The notes under the pieces were generated by a model. That model was not told the origin of the DNA and ran no database searches. It was given only the letters and a program-made list of their open reading frames with translations. From Streptomyces aidingensis (lineage in GTDB: Bacteria; Actinomycetota; Actinomycetes; Streptomycetales; Streptomycetaceae), in the NCBI RefSeq assembly GCF_900112355.1, contig NZ_FOLM01000007.1, forward strand, positions 1 to 64,000: a DNA stretch of 64,000 nucleotides, in the 5' to 3' direction. The stretch's first letter is position 1, and every line of letters starts with the position of its first letter. Position numbers and translations under genes: made by a program. Below, in pieces: positions 16,620 through 35,500 of this stretch.

Positions 16620-17306
16620 TCACCCGCAGCAGGACGGCGTAGGCGAACAGGATGCGAGGGGCGGGGCGGTTGTCGGCCTCGCCGTGGAGGAGGACGTCGC
16701 GGAGGGGGTGGGGCAGGGACTGCTGAAGGACACACACCCCGGCCGTCGCCCACTCCAGGGCGGCCGTGACATCGCCGGGGACCGACTCGACGCCGTCCCC
16801 GTCCTCGTCGTCGTGTACGTCGTGCAGGCCTGCGCGGTGGCAGGCGAGGGTGGTGCAGGCGCCGGGCAGCGCGGGTGCAGCCGGTGCCCCGCGATCCGCA
16901 CACAGGCCCGCTCGTACGCTTCCTCGTGCTGCGGGGAGGTCTCGGCACCGGGCAGCCAGACGCGTTCCATGGCCCACTGCGGCCGCGGCGGGAGCTGGGC
17001 GATCTGCTTCTCCAGGGGCGAGAGGCCGCCGGGTTCGTCGGCGAAACCGGCGTCGTAGGCGCCGGAGTCGAACAGGTACGCCTCACTGGTGCGGCACCAG
17101 GCGGCCAGCGGGCGGTCGAGCTTCCTCAGCGCCTCGCGGGCCGGTTCCCCCACCGGGCGCAGCCACGGCAGCGCGCCCTCGAACGCGGCGGATTCTTCCC
17201 GGGGGTCCAGACCCCTCCACATTGCCGGCCGGGCTCCCTTCAACTCGCCGTGCCGGTACGGCCTCCCATCCTGGCCCGGCCAGAGGGCTGGGCGGGGCGG
17301 TTTCAC
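16620..17306 (-). pseudogene. Unrecognised protein, frameshifted
   Basis: The minus-strand frame from 17306 reads sensible protein sequence such as GALPWLRPVGEPAREALRKL, AYLFDSGAYDAGFADEPG, PQWAMERVWLPGAETS and RACVRIAGHRLHPR. It then turns into low-complexity Thr/Pro/Ser. The continuation lies in another frame from ~16880: ACTTLACHRAGLHDVHDDED, SVPGDVTAALEWATAGVCVL and RILFAYAVLLR. Joined, it would be a ~220-residue soluble acidic protein of no family I know. The frameshift suggests a pseudogene. Confidence 0.4.
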
Positions 17307-17347
17307 CCGAACGAGCCGCCGGCCCCCGCCCCCTCGGCGGCCTCGCC

Positions 17348-18169
17348 GTGAGGAAGTCCGCCCCCGCCGCGGAGAGTTCGGACTCGCGGCTCAGCGCAAG
17401 GCCGAAGTCGGCAAAGTAGACCTGCCGGCCGTCGGAGAGCAGGTTGGCGAAGTGCGTGTCGAAGTGGACCAGTCCATGCGCGCTCATGAACTCCGTCCCT
17501 CGCAGCAGCTCGCCCTCAACCCACCGAAAGGACGATGCCCCAGGCGCGTCCGGCTGGGCCGTGTCACGTCTTTGGAGAAGCCGGCGGGCGAGCGTCTGAG
17601 GCACATGCTCCAAGAAGAGCACCAGGCTGAAGGAGGACCGGCCGATGGCCTCCTGCCGACGGCGCACGGCCGGTGACCCGTCCCCATGCGCGACGGCCCC
17701 GTCGACACCGCCGAACTCGTCGGCGAAGCCGGCAGGAGGACAGTCGGGCAAGACCCGCCAGTGATACAGCAGAGGGAAACCCGCGTACTCGTTCTTCAGG
17801 ACCCAGCCTGTGGTCATGATGTGAGCGGCCAGCTCGCGCCGGGCGCCGAACCCCGCCGACCCCGCCCCGTACTGGTGGAAGAGCGGAAGCCCGAACAGGT
17901 ACGCCGTCGGCCGCAGGTGCTCCGGCTGCAATTCGATGTCCGTCAGCGGCACCCGCTTGACGAAGACCTGTCTCCCCTCGATTTCCATCTGCGCCGACCT
18001 GCCCGCCAATGCCGGAGCCCAGAGCCGGCGCGGCAGCCACGGCGTCGGCACGTTGCCGATCGCTGAACAGGGACAGCCGTGCTCCCACAGCCGCGTATGC
18101 GGACACCCGTGCCCTGTGTACCGACGCGGTCCCCTCCATCGGCGGCCCCGGCGGAGCATCAGCGCTCAT
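17348..18169 (-). pseudogene. Protein-kinase-like protein, frameshifted and truncated
   Basis: The N-terminal part (MSADAPPGPPMEG..., then SAYAAVGARLSLFSDRQ and LGSGIGG) is in one frame. Near 18005 it passes into a second frame: EIEGRQVFVKRVPLTD, RPTAYLFGLPLFHQYGAG, FPLLYHWRVLP. The kinase-like core HGLVHFDTHFANLL and VYFADFGLALS (H-x-D...N and DFG) is still there. After ~17350 the family's C-terminal helices are replaced by low-complexity sequence. This matches a streptomycete family of small phosphotransferase-like proteins. One shift plus loss of the C-terminus indicates a pseudogene. Confidence 0.55.
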
Positions 18170-18358
18170 GCTGCTGATCACGCCAGACGGCCGGACACGC
18201 CGCCGAAGAACTCACGGGCGCACCGCCCGGGCCCCGTCACCAGCAGATGCGCGCAGCCCGATCCGGCGTCCGCCGTGCCCCGGCGCACCACCAAAGCTGT
18301 TCAGCACGCGCGTCGGTTCGGCCGTATTGGGGGGACCAACGCGAATCCGGCAGGGCGG

Positions 18359-18496
18359 TCACCGCTTGCGAGGAGGTACGGCGCCCAGCCGGGTGTCGCG
18401 GAAGGTTCCGTCAGCGTGGGGCAGCCGTCCGTCGAACTCCGGGAAGTCATGGCGGAACATCAGCCACAGCCGCTCCACCACGGTGGCGGCCGGCCA
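18359..18496 (-). pseudogene. GNAT acetyltransferase scrap
   Basis: The minus-strand frame VVERLWLMFRHDFPEFDGRL, then PHADGTFRDTRLGAVPPRKR and stop, resembles the N-terminal helix of GNAT proteins (LW.LY.HDLSEF.G..PDADG.F). Only about 45 residues remain and the acetyl-CoA motif is missing. The call is weak. No gene was recognised in the rest of 18170-18563, which separates the decaying region from the biosynthetic cluster. Confidence 0.3.
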
Positions 18497-18563
18497 TGGA
18501 GCGGGCCGGGGGCATCCTGGCCCGCACCGTGCGCTGCCGGTCCACCGCGGCGGCGGGCCGTGG

Positions 18564-19571
18564 TCAGGTGTGGGTGGCCGCCAGGTGCCAGGTGCGCAGG
18601 CGCTCCCGGGCACAGCGGATACCGCTCTGCAGCAGCAGCACGTCGGTGGCCCCGGCGTCGAAGTAGCGGCGCAGCCCCGCCGCCACAGCAATCTCGTCGC
18701 CGATCAGGGCGAGCTCGACGGGATGGGCCACCCCTTCGTCGTCCAGGACACGGCGGTAGGAGGGGACCGCGGCATACGGGGCCAGATGCGCCGCGGCCAG
18801 GTCCCGCACGATCCCGGGTTCATCGCTCACCACGGCGGGCACGGCGACCGCGATCCTCGGGGCGGGCCGGCCGGCCTCCCGTGCGGCCCGCAGCACCGCC
18901 GGCACGATACGCCCGGACAGGGTCCGCGGCCCCGCCAGGAACGGCAGGATGCCATCGGCGAGTTCACCCGCGGCCCGCACCGCCTGCGGGCCCATGGCCG
19001 CCACCAGCACGGGCACCCCACTGCCGCCGGGTACTTCGGTGGGCAACGACGGCAGGGCGGTGACGGTGCGGCCGGCCAGGCGGGGCCGTTCCCCGGCCAG
19101 GGCCTGGCGCAGCACGGTCAGCGCCTCGCGCAGATGCCGGATGGGCGGCGGGAAGGGAATGCCGTAGGCGGGTTCGAGGAGTTCCCGCACGCCGAGGCCG
19201 ACCCCCAGGGTGAACCGGCCCCCGGTGGCGGCCTGGGCGGTCTGTGCCTGGGCGGCGAGCAGCAGCGGATGGCGGGGGTGGAGCGGCACCACCGAGGTCC
19301 CGACCTCGATGCCCGGGGCCTCCCGGCCGGCCAGCGCGGCCAGGGTGATCGCGTCGTGGTCGAACAGCTGGGTGAACCACACCGAGGACAGTCCGGCGCC
19401 GGCCGCCCGGCGGGTCTGGGCGATGAGTTCCTCGACGGTGTTGCCGGCCTGTCCGGCGTGCGTGCCGCCGCCCGCCGGGAGGATGGCCCCGACGCGCGGT
19501 CCGGCGGGCCCGGGCCCGGCCGTGCGGTTGTCTGCGGTGCCGGTGCTGCGGTCCGTGGTGCCGTCGGTCAT
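18564..19571 (-). CDS. LLM-class F420-dependent oxidoreductase
   Basis: A 335-residue bacterial-luciferase-like TIM-barrel protein. Visible are RVGAILPAGGG, AGAGLSSVWFTQLFDHDAIT, EVGTSVVPLHPRHPLLLAAQ, TGGRFTLGVGLG and VLVAAMGPQAVRAAGELADG, the order found in F420-dependent methylene-tetrahydromethanopterin-reductase-like enzymes (F420 in actinomycetes, FMN elsewhere). A Gly/Thr-rich tail of ~25 residues precedes the core. Its ATG overlaps the SARP stop as ATGA, so regulator and enzyme are co-translated. It may carry out a tailoring redox step for the cluster product; the substrate is unknown. A dependable terminator was not seen downstream. Confidence 0.75.
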   Translation of the reverse strand: MTDGTTDRSTGTADNRTAGPGPAGPRVGAILPAGGGTHAGQAGNTVEELIAQTRRAAGAGLSSVWFTQLFDHDAITLAALAGREAPGIEVGTSVVPLHPRHPLLLAAQAQTAQAATGGRFTLGVGLGVRELLEPAYGIPFPPPIRHLREALTVLRQALAGERPRLAGRTVTALPSLPTEVPGGSGVPVLVAAMGPQAVRAAGELADGILPFLAGPRTLSGRIVPAVLRAAREAGRPAPRIAVAVPAVVSDEPGIVRDLAAAHLAPYAAVPSYRRVLDDEGVAHPVELALIGDEIAVAAGLRRYFDAGATDVLLLQSGIRCARERLRTWHLAATHT

Positions 19572-22030
19572 CGGGCGACCTCCTTCTTCTCGCGGCGGGC
19601 TGCGGGGCGGGACGGGCCGTGGTCCAGCAGATCCCGGATCACGGCCTCCCCGATACGGTCCCCGCTCCGGCGGGCGGCGTGCAGGGCCTGCACGGCGCAC
19701 TCCCGCCAGTCGCCGGGGCGCTGACGGGCGGACAGGCCGGCGACGGCGACGACCAGGTTCCAGCACTGCCGCACGGCGTTGCTGCCGGCCGCCTGCCGCA
19801 CCGCGGCCAGCAGCGCGGGGCGTTCCCGCGCGTACCAGGAGGCCGGCTCGGCCAGCACCTCGTCGGTCACCGGGCGCGCCAGCGGCCAGCGGCCGGCCGC
19901 GCCGCGCGGGCCGTGCGCGGGGCCGGTGCCGAGCCGGGCACGCGCCTCGTCGGCCAGGAACAGCCAGGCACCGAACACCCGCCGCAGGGCCTGCGTCCGC
20001 TCCTGCCGGGCCGAGTCGCCCAGCAGCCGTTCGCGGGCGAAGACCCGGGAGAGTTCGTGCATCCGGCAGCGGGCGGCGGCGCCGGTGCCGTGGGCCACGT
20101 CCACCAGGCGGGCGTCCACCAGCGCCTCCAGGGCGTCGGCGGCCCGGCCGGCCTCCAGGTCCAGCAGCGGCCCGGCCAGCCAGGCACCCCAGGTCCAGGC
20201 ACCGGACACAGCGGCATCCGGCGGCGCGGCCCCTTCCTCCGGGAAACCGGGCGCTTGGGGCGGCTGCGAGGGCCCCGGGGGTTCCAGCAGCGCCAGCCGG
20301 GCGTGCAGCAGCCGGGCCTCGGGCGGCAGCGCATGATAGCCGCGGTGCAGCGCGGCCCGGACATCGATGCCCTGCCCGCCGAGCTCGTCCAGGCGGTGGT
20401 GCTCGCTGCGGGCCCGGGCCACCAGATGGGCGAAGGTCCAGTGCGGGCGTGCGGCCAGCCGGGCCGCCGCGCCGCGCAGCGCGATCTGCAGGCCCCCGCA
20501 CAGCCCGGCCAGTTCACGGGCCTCGCGCTCCTCGGCCGCCACCCGGTCGGGCCCGGCCACGGCGGCGAGCAGGGCCAGCGCCTCCCGGGTGGGCAGCACG
20601 TCCAGTTCGAGGACCGCGGCGCCGGTGGGCGCGGCGCTGCGGGCCCTGGCGGTCATCAGCAGCCGGCCGGCCGGGGTGCTGGGCAGCAGCGGCCGGATCT
20701 GTGTCTCGTCGGCGGCGTCGTCCAGCACGATCAGCAGCCGGCGGCCGGCGGTGGTGCTGCGGTAGCAGGCGGCCCGCCCGTCCGGGTCCGCGGGAATCTC
20801 GGCGGCCGGCACCCCGAGCGCCCGCAGGAACCGCTCCAGCACCTCGGCGGTGTCCGCGGGACGCCCGTCGGGGCCGGTCATACGCGCGTAGAGCTGGCCG
20901 TCGGGGAACTCCGGGGCGAGATCGTGCGCGGCCTCCACGGCCACGGCGGACTTGCCGACCCCGCTGCGGCCGGTCAGCACCGCCACCGGCGACGTGCCCG
21001 GGAGGCCCCGGCCGGCGGTCAGCCGCCGGCGCAGCGCGTTGAGCACCTCGGTCCGGCCGGTGAAGCAGGAGACCCGGGGCGGCAGCATCCTCGGCACCGG
21101 GCCGCCGGCGGCCGTGGCCGGGCCCGGACCGGCACGCAGACCCGTGACCGTGCCGGGGCCGGGCGGCACGCCGCCGCCGGCCAGGACCGGGCCGGGGTCC
21201 GCACGGCCGGTCAGAATGTCCTGGTGGAGACGGAAAAGAGCCGGGCCGGGGTCCAGGCCCAGCTCCTCCACGAAGGTCTCCCGGACCTTCCGGTAGGCGG
21301 CCAGCGCCTCGACGCGCCGTCCGCACCGGTGGAGCGCGGTCATCAGCTGGGCCACGAAACGTTCCCGCAGCGGGTACTCGTCGACCAGGGCGGAGAGTTC
21401 GCCGACCAGTTCGCGGTGCAGCCCCAGCCGCAGCTCCGCCTCGATGCAGTCCTCCACCGCCTCGGTGCGGCGCTCGGCGACACGTACCCGGTGCGCGCGC
21501 ACCGCCCGGCTGTCGATACCGGTGAGCAGTTCCCCCCGCCACAGGGCCAGGGCCTCACGGAAGGCGGTACGCGCGGCCTGCGGCCGGCCCGCGGCCAGGG
21601 CCTCCCGGCCCTGGCCGAGCAGCCGCTCGAAGACCTTCAGGTCAAGTTCCTCCGGGACGAGTTCCAGGGCGTAGCCGGCCCCGCGGGTGCGGATACGCTC
21701 CCCCAGACCGGCATGAGACAGACCACGCCGCAACGCGGACACACAGGTCTGCACCTGAGCACGAGCCGTCACAGGCGGCACACAGCCCCACAGTTCGTCC
21801 ACCAGGCTGTCCAGGGGCACGACCCGGTTGGCGTTGAGCAGCAGGACGGCGAGCAGCACCTGCTGGCGGCGTGCGGTGATCATCAGATGGTCGCGGCCCT
21901 GGACGTGCAGCAGGCCGAGGATCCGGAACCGTGGTCCCGCGAGGCCGCCTCCGCCGGGCCGGTACCGACCGTCCGCGGTCCCCCGGTGTCCGTCGTCCGT
22001 CCGTTCACGTGTCCGTTCGAGAGTGTGCAT
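19568..22030 (-). CDS. SARP-family activator with NB-ARC domain (AfsR-like)
   Basis: An 820-residue pathway regulator. Residues ~33-125 form an OmpR-type winged helix (FRILGLLHVQGRDHLMITA, NRVVPLDSLVDELWG, TCVSALRRGL, IRTRGAGYALEL). Residues ~130-270 form the BTAD (FERLLGQGREALAAG, EALALWRGELLTGI, LHRCGRRVEALAAYRKVRET, EELGLDPGPALFRLHQDIL). An NB-ARC ATPase follows, with Walker A GRSGVGKSA near 360 and Walker B LLIVLDDAADET. TPRs are not evident, so it is a medium-size SARP. SARPs bind direct heptamer repeats at 11-bp spacing and recruit RNA polymerase; such an array lies at 58937. ATG 22030 follows GGGGGAA. The gene sits between decarboxylase and LLM enzyme. Confidence 0.92.
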   Translation of the reverse strand: MHTLERTRERTDDGHRGTADGRYRPGGGGLAGPRFRILGLLHVQGRDHLMITARRQQVLLAVLLLNANRVVPLDSLVDELWGCVPPVTARAQVQTCVSALRRGLSHAGLGERIRTRGAGYALELVPEELDLKVFERLLGQGREALAAGRPQAARTAFREALALWRGELLTGIDSRAVRAHRVRVAERRTEAVEDCIEAELRLGLHRELVGELSALVDEYPLRERFVAQLMTALHRCGRRVEALAAYRKVRETFVEELGLDPGPALFRLHQDILTGRADPGPVLAGGGVPPGPGTVTGLRAGPGPATAAGGPVPRMLPPRVSCFTGRTEVLNALRRRLTAGRGLPGTSPVAVLTGRSGVGKSAVAVEAAHDLAPEFPDGQLYARMTGPDGRPADTAEVLERFLRALGVPAAEIPADPDGRAACYRSTTAGRRLLIVLDDAADETQIRPLLPSTPAGRLLMTARARSAAPTGAAVLELDVLPTREALALLAAVAGPDRVAAEEREARELAGLCGGLQIALRGAAARLAARPHWTFAHLVARARSEHHRLDELGGQGIDVRAALHRGYHALPPEARLLHARLALLEPPGPSQPPQAPGFPEEGAAPPDAAVSGAWTWGAWLAGPLLDLEAGRAADALEALVDARLVDVAHGTGAAARCRMHELSRVFARERLLGDSARQERTQALRRVFGAWLFLADEARARLGTGPAHGPRGAAGRWPLARPVTDEVLAEPASWYARERPALLAAVRQAAGSNAVRQCWNLVVAVAGLSARQRPGDWRECAVQALHAARRSGDRIGEAVIRDLLDHGPSRPAARREKKEVAR

Positions 22031-22047
22031 GGGTTCCCCCTCGGGGT

Positions 22048-22065
22048 GCCGGCCGTGCGGCCGGC
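22048..22065. promoter_or_regulatory. Small hairpin in the SARP leader
   Basis: GCCGGCC-GTGC-GGCCGGC forms a perfect 7-bp stem 18 bp upstream of the SARP start and ~110 bp after the decarboxylase stop. It could weaken SARP translation or act as an mRNA processing signal. It has no T tract and such short G/C stems are frequent at this base composition. Confidence 0.2.
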
Positions 22066-22172
22066 CGGTCCGGTGTGGTCCGGCGGTGGTTGGTCACCTG
22101 CTAGATGCGGTGGTGCGCGGGGCGGTGCCCCGCGGCGGTACGGTCCCGGCGGTCCCCCGCGGTGCGGCGTGG

Positions 22173-23453
22173 TCAGACCAGCACTTCGGCGGGGGCCGGG
22201 TGGCCGAGGAACGCGGTGGGGCTGGCGGTCAGTCCGTAGGCCCCGGCCTGGAAGACGGCGATCAGGTCCCCGGGCTCCGCGCGGGGCAGCACCACCCGGT
22301 CGCCGAGCAGGTCCAGCGGGGTGCACAGGCAGCCCACCACGCTGACCGTCTCCGGGTCTCCGCCGCCGGCCCGCGCGGCCACCGCGATCGGGTAGTTGCG
22401 CCGGATGGCCTGGCCGAAGTTGCCGGAGGCGGCCAGCTGGTGGTGCAGACCGCCGTCCACCACCAGGAAGGTGGTGCCGCGGGACTGCTTGCGGTCCACC
22501 ACCCGGGTCAGGTAGACGCCGGCCTCGCCCACCAGATAGCGGCCGAGCTCGATCACCACCCGGGCCTTGGGCAGCCGGGGCCGCAGCCGCTCGTGCAGCA
22601 GCACGGCCAGCCGGTCGCCGACCGCGGCCAGGTCCAGCGGGGTGTCCCGGGGGGTGTAGGGGATGCCGAAGCCGCCGCCCAGGTTGACGCAGCGCACCGG
22701 GGCCGGGGCCTTCTCCGCCAGATCCAGCACCAGTTCCACGGTCCGGCGCTGGGCCTCCCACAGGTGCTCGGCCGAGAGGTTCTGCGAGCCGGCGAAGACA
22801 TGGAAGCCCTGGAACTCGGCGCCGGAGGCGGCGATGGCGTCCAGCACCGCGGGGGCCTGCTCGGCGTCCACACCGAACTGCTGGGGGCCGCCGCTCAGCC
22901 GCATGCCCGAACCCCGTACCGCGAAGTCCGGGTTGACGCGCAGCGCCACCCGGGCCGGGATGCCGAGCCGGTCGGAGACCCGGCCCAGCCGGGCCAGCTC
23001 GCCCGCCGACTCCACCTCCACGGTGACCCCGGCGGCCACCGCCCGGTCCAGTTCCTCGGTGGTCTTGCCCGGCCCGGCGAAGCTGATCCGCTGCGCGGGC
23101 ATGGTGGTGTCGAGCACCTTGGCCAGCTCGCCGCCGGAGGCGATGTCGAAGCCGTCCACCAGCCCGCTCATGTGGTGCAGCAGCGCGACCATGGGGTTGG
23201 CCTTGACGGCGTAGCTGAGCCGGATGCCGTCCGGCAGTGCGGCCCGTACCTCGGCCACCCGCCGGGTGATCAGCGCGCGGTCGTAGGCGAAGAACGGCGT
23301 GGAGCCCACCCGGGCCGCCAGCCGGTCCGCCGGAATTCCGCCGACGCACAGCACTCCGCCGGTCCGCCGGAACAATTCCGGCCCGCCGGGTCTGCTTTCC
23401 GGCAGCTCTTCCGCTATTGCCCCGGACGCCGCCGTGGACACGGTCTCGGACAT
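22173..23453 (-). CDS. Fold-type III PLP-dependent decarboxylase
   Basis: A 426-residue alanine-racemase-fold decarboxylase. The Schiff-base lysine is in LSYAVKANPM. GFHVFAGSQ, the phosphate-binding GGGFGIPY, ELGRYLVGEAGVYL, the specificity Cys/Asp region CLCTPLDLLGD and the closing FQAGAYGLTAS are all present. The sequence is closest in style to the 'exosortase A-associated' decarboxylases, relatives of diaminopimelate decarboxylase, which occur with an AMP ligase and an ACP. Both of those partners exist in this window at 56886-58806. A VinO-like action on an ACP-bound amino acid is possible; a free amino acid substrate is the alternative. ATG 23453 follows GGGGAG. It leads the minus-strand unit with SARP and LLM genes. 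Confidence 0.85.
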   Translation of the reverse strand: MSETVSTAASGAIAEELPESRPGGPELFRRTGGVLCVGGIPADRLAARVGSTPFFAYDRALITRRVAEVRAALPDGIRLSYAVKANPMVALLHHMSGLVDGFDIASGGELAKVLDTTMPAQRISFAGPGKTTEELDRAVAAGVTVEVESAGELARLGRVSDRLGIPARVALRVNPDFAVRGSGMRLSGGPQQFGVDAEQAPAVLDAIAASGAEFQGFHVFAGSQNLSAEHLWEAQRRTVELVLDLAEKAPAPVRCVNLGGGFGIPYTPRDTPLDLAAVGDRLAVLLHERLRPRLPKARVVIELGRYLVGEAGVYLTRVVDRKQSRGTTFLVVDGGLHHQLAASGNFGQAIRRNYPIAVAARAGGGDPETVSVVGCLCTPLDLLGDRVVLPRAEPGDLIAVFQAGAYGLTASPTAFLGHPAPAEVLV

Positions 23454-24084
23454 CGCTCCCCTTGTTGTCCATGCCGGATTGCTCCGGGCCTGATTGTTCC
23501 AAGCCGCCTGTTCCGGTAAACAAGGCGGTGGTCACCACGCTGGTATCGGAACTGTGCCCCGGCGGCGCCGGGACCGGCATGGGTAGGGTGCCCCCATATT
23601 CTCCGCGGCCCCGGGGCCGGACCCGGGCGGCACCCCCACCCGGCGCCCCCGCGGAGGGCCGTTCCGGTGCCCTGCGGCAACCGGCGGTGCTCGGGAGGGG
23701 ACGGAAAAGGGCCAGGTGGGCCCGGGTTCCGGGGGCCTGCCGCCGGTTTCCGGGCAGGGCCGGCCGCTGCCCCGCCCGCCGGGTACGGCGGTGCGGGCCC
23801 AGGGCCGCTGGCAGCTTTCTGCCGAGGTTTTGCTGCCACCGCTATTCGCCCGGAAGCGCCTTGACGGTCCGCTCGCCGGAGCCGCAGGATCGGTCATCGT
23901 CAGCCGTCCGCGGCGGTACCGCAGACCATGCCGTCACGGCGATCACCACACCATTACGGCATGATCCGACGGCCGAGCCGGAGCGATCAGCACAGAGCGG
24001 TCCGTTTTCCGTTTCCCTTCCGTGCGGAGACTCCTCTCCGCCCGGCCCGATATCCGAAATGCGCTGCAACGGCGGGGTGAATAC
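23454..24084. other. Divergent control region between decarboxylase and PKS genes
   Basis: About 630 bp without a supportable gene separate the minus-strand decarboxylase unit from the plus-strand PKS genes. It includes an inverted repeat at 23504-23528 near the decarboxylase and a lower-G+C stretch around 23935-24060 that ends with GGGGTGA before the first PKS start. I searched by eye for 11-bp-phased heptamers like those at 58937 and did not find a convincing set. Confidence 0.6.
23504..23528. promoter_or_regulatory. Inverted repeat upstream of the decarboxylase
   Basis: CCGCCTGTT and AACAAGGCGG face each other around CCGGTA, with one unpaired A in the right arm. The centre is about 62 bp before the decarboxylase start codon, inside its probable promoter region. 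It may be an operator. The regulator is unknown. Confidence 0.35.
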
Positions 24085-32451
<8,367 letters not shown>

Positions 32452-32538
32452 TCCGCCCGCTCCGCGCACCACCAGCCACGCACCCAGCCCACCGACCCGC
32501 GACCAGCGACCAGCCACAGCTCTGATGGGGGTTCACCA

Positions 32539-35500
32539 ATGGCGGCCGAGGACAAGCTCCGCGACTATCTCAGGCGGGTGACCGTCGATCTGACGGACGC
32601 GCGCCGGCGCCTGGCCGAGGCAGACGCCCGCGACCACGAGCCCATCGCAGTGATCGGCATGTCCTGCCGGTTCCCCGGCGCCGAGGACGTGGACGCCTTC
32701 TGGGACCTGCTGCGCGAGGGCCGCGCCGCCCCCGTCGGCGAGGTGCCCGTCAGCCGCTTCCGCGCCCAGGCCCCGCCCGGCGCCGGCCGGCCCCGGCAGG
32801 GCGCCTTCCTGCCCGATGTGGCCGGTTTCGACGCGGAGTTCTTCGGCTTCCCGCCGCAGGAGGCGCTGCGCATGGACCCGCAGCAGCGGCTGCTGATGGA
32901 GCTGGCCTGGGAGGCCATGGAGGACGCCGGGACCCCGCCGCCCGGCCTGGCCGGCAGCCGTACCGGCGTGCTGCTCGGCTTCTCCGACTCCTTCCAGTAC
33001 GGGCAGCTGGAGACCGAGATCGAGGGCCGCGGGGTGTGGGCCGACCCGTACCTGGGCCAGGGCGGGCTGGCCAGCGTGGTGGCCGGGCGCATCGCCTACC
33101 ACTTCGATCTGCGCGGGCCGGCCTTCTCGCTGGACACCGCGTGCTCCTCGGCGCTGGTCGCGGTGCATCAGGCGGTGCGGGCGCTGCGCGCGGGCGAGTG
33201 CGACCAGGCCCTGGCCGGCGGCGTCTACCTGGCCCTGCACCCGTTCCTGCACGCGTACAGCAGTGCCAACGCGCTGCTCTCGCCCACCGACCGCTGCCAC
33301 ACCTTCGACACCGGAGCGGACGGCTATCTGATGGGCGAGGGCGGCGGCCTGGTGATGCTGGCCCGGCTGTCCGACGCGCTGCGCGAGGGCCGCCGCGTCC
33401 GCGCGGTGATCCGGGGCTCGGCGGTCAACCAGGACGGCCGCAGCAACGGCCTGACCGCGCCGAACCGCGACGCCCAGGTCGACGTGATCCGCCGGGCGCT
33501 GGCCGCCGCCCGGGTGGCGCCGGGCGAGGTGGCCTACCTGGAGGCGCACGGCTCGGGCACGGCACTCGGCGACGAGATCGAACTCGGCGCCCTGCATGAG
33601 GTGTTCGGCGGCAGCCGTCCGGCCGCCGGGCCGCCGCTGCGGGTGGGCGCGGTGAAGACCAACGTCGGCCACACCCACACCGCGGCCGGTATCGCGGGGC
33701 TGATCAAGACGGTGCTGGTCCTGGAGCACGGCCGGGTGCCGCCCAATCTCCACATGACCGAACCGGCGGACGTGGTGCACGCGGCCGGTCCGGCGGTGCG
33801 GCCCGCCGCCGAGGGCGGACCGCTCGCCGGGCACCGCGCCGACGGCGCCCTTGGCACGGACGACGGGCACGACGGGGGCGCGGTGGTCGCCGGGGTCAGC
33901 TCCTTCGGCTGGTCCGGCACCAACGCCCATGTGGTGCTGGAGACCGCCCCGCCGCCCGCGGAGCCCGAGGGGGCCGGTACGGCGCCCGCCGCCGAGCTGC
34001 TGCCCGTCTCCGCCGCCGGCGAGGCCGAGCTGCGCGCGATGCTGGAACGCCTGTCCCGGCGCCTCGACGGCCCCGGCCCCCGGCTCGCCGACGTGGCGCA
34101 CACCCTGCAGAGCGGGCGCGGTGCGGGCGCGGTGCGGCGGGCGGTCGTCGCCACCGGCCGGGAACAGGCGGCACAACGCCTCGCGGCGGCGGCCACCGGG
34201 GAGGCCGTCCGCGCCACCGGGCGCACGTCCGGCCCGCGCACCGCGTTCCTGCTGCCCGGTGTCGGCGACCAGTACCGGGGCGTGGGCCAGGGCCTGTACC
34301 GGGAGGAGCCGGCGTTCGCCGAGGCCGTGGACGAGTGCCTGGCGGCAGCCGCCGAGCGGTGCGGCGTCGATCTGCGCCCGGTGTTCTTCGCCGCGCCGCG
34401 GGACGCCGCCGGCCCGGGCGGCGGCACCCTGCTCACCGCCTCGCCGGACGACCTCTTCGACCACGCCGAGACCGCCCACCCGTTCCTGTTCACCCTCGAA
34501 TACGCGCTGGCCCGGCTGCTGATGCGGCGCGGCGTGCAGCCCGCGCTGCTCGCCGGCTACAGCCTCGGCGAGTATGCCGCGGCCTGCCTGGCCGGGGTGT
34601 TCACCCTGCCGGACGCCCTGTGGCTGGTGACCGAACGGGCCCGGCTGATCGAGGCCGCCCCGCCCGGCCGGATGCTGGCCGTGGCCGCCGCCCCCGAGGA
34701 CTTCGCCGGCCTGGACCTCGGCCCGTCGGTGGACGTGGCCGCGCTCAACGGCCCGCACATGACGGTGCTCAGCGGTCCGCCCGACGCCGTGGAAGCGGCG
34801 GCCGGGCGGCTGGCCGAGGCCGGCATCGCGGCCCGCGCGCTGCGCGCCGCCCACCCCTTCCACTCCTCGCTGCTGCGTCCGGCCCGGGACCGGCTGGCCG
34901 GCCTGGTCGCCTCGGTGCCGCGCCGGGCGCCCCGCATCCCGGTGGTCTCCAACGCCACCGGCCGGGTGCTGACGGACGCCGAGGCCACCGACCCCGGCTA
35001 CTGGGCCGGCCACCTGTGCCGCCCGGTGCGGTTCGCCGACTGCGTGCGGCACTGTGCCGAGCAGGGCGTGACGGCCTATGTCGAACTGGGCCCGGGCCAG
35101 ACGCTGGGCGGGCTGGTGCGGCAGAACGTGGGCGACGCGCGCCCGGCGGTGCTGGGCACCCTGCCCGCACAGTGGGCGGTGACCGAGGACACCGACGAGA
35201 GCGCCGCGCTGCTGGAGACCTGCGCCCGGCTGTGGGAGCTGGGAACCGAACTGGACTGGGCGGCCCTGCGGCGCAGCACCGGGCGGCTGGTCTCGCTGCC
35301 GCCCTACCCCTTCCGCCGCACCCGCTACTGGCCCGAGCCGTCCGGTCCGGACGGCCGGCAGGCCGCGCCGGACGCGCAAACGGAGAAGCAGACGGCGGAG
35401 GAGAAGGCGGAGGACAAGGGAGAGGGCGACGAGCCCGGCCGCTGCTACGCACCGGTCTGGCGCCCGGACCTCGCCCCGCTCCCGGACGGCGCCGCGGCGC

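Noticed and set aside
22048..22065. Hairpin between decarboxylase and SARP as a terminator
   Set aside because: It is short, has no T tract and lies closer to the SARP start than to the decarboxylase stop; kept only as a weak leader element.
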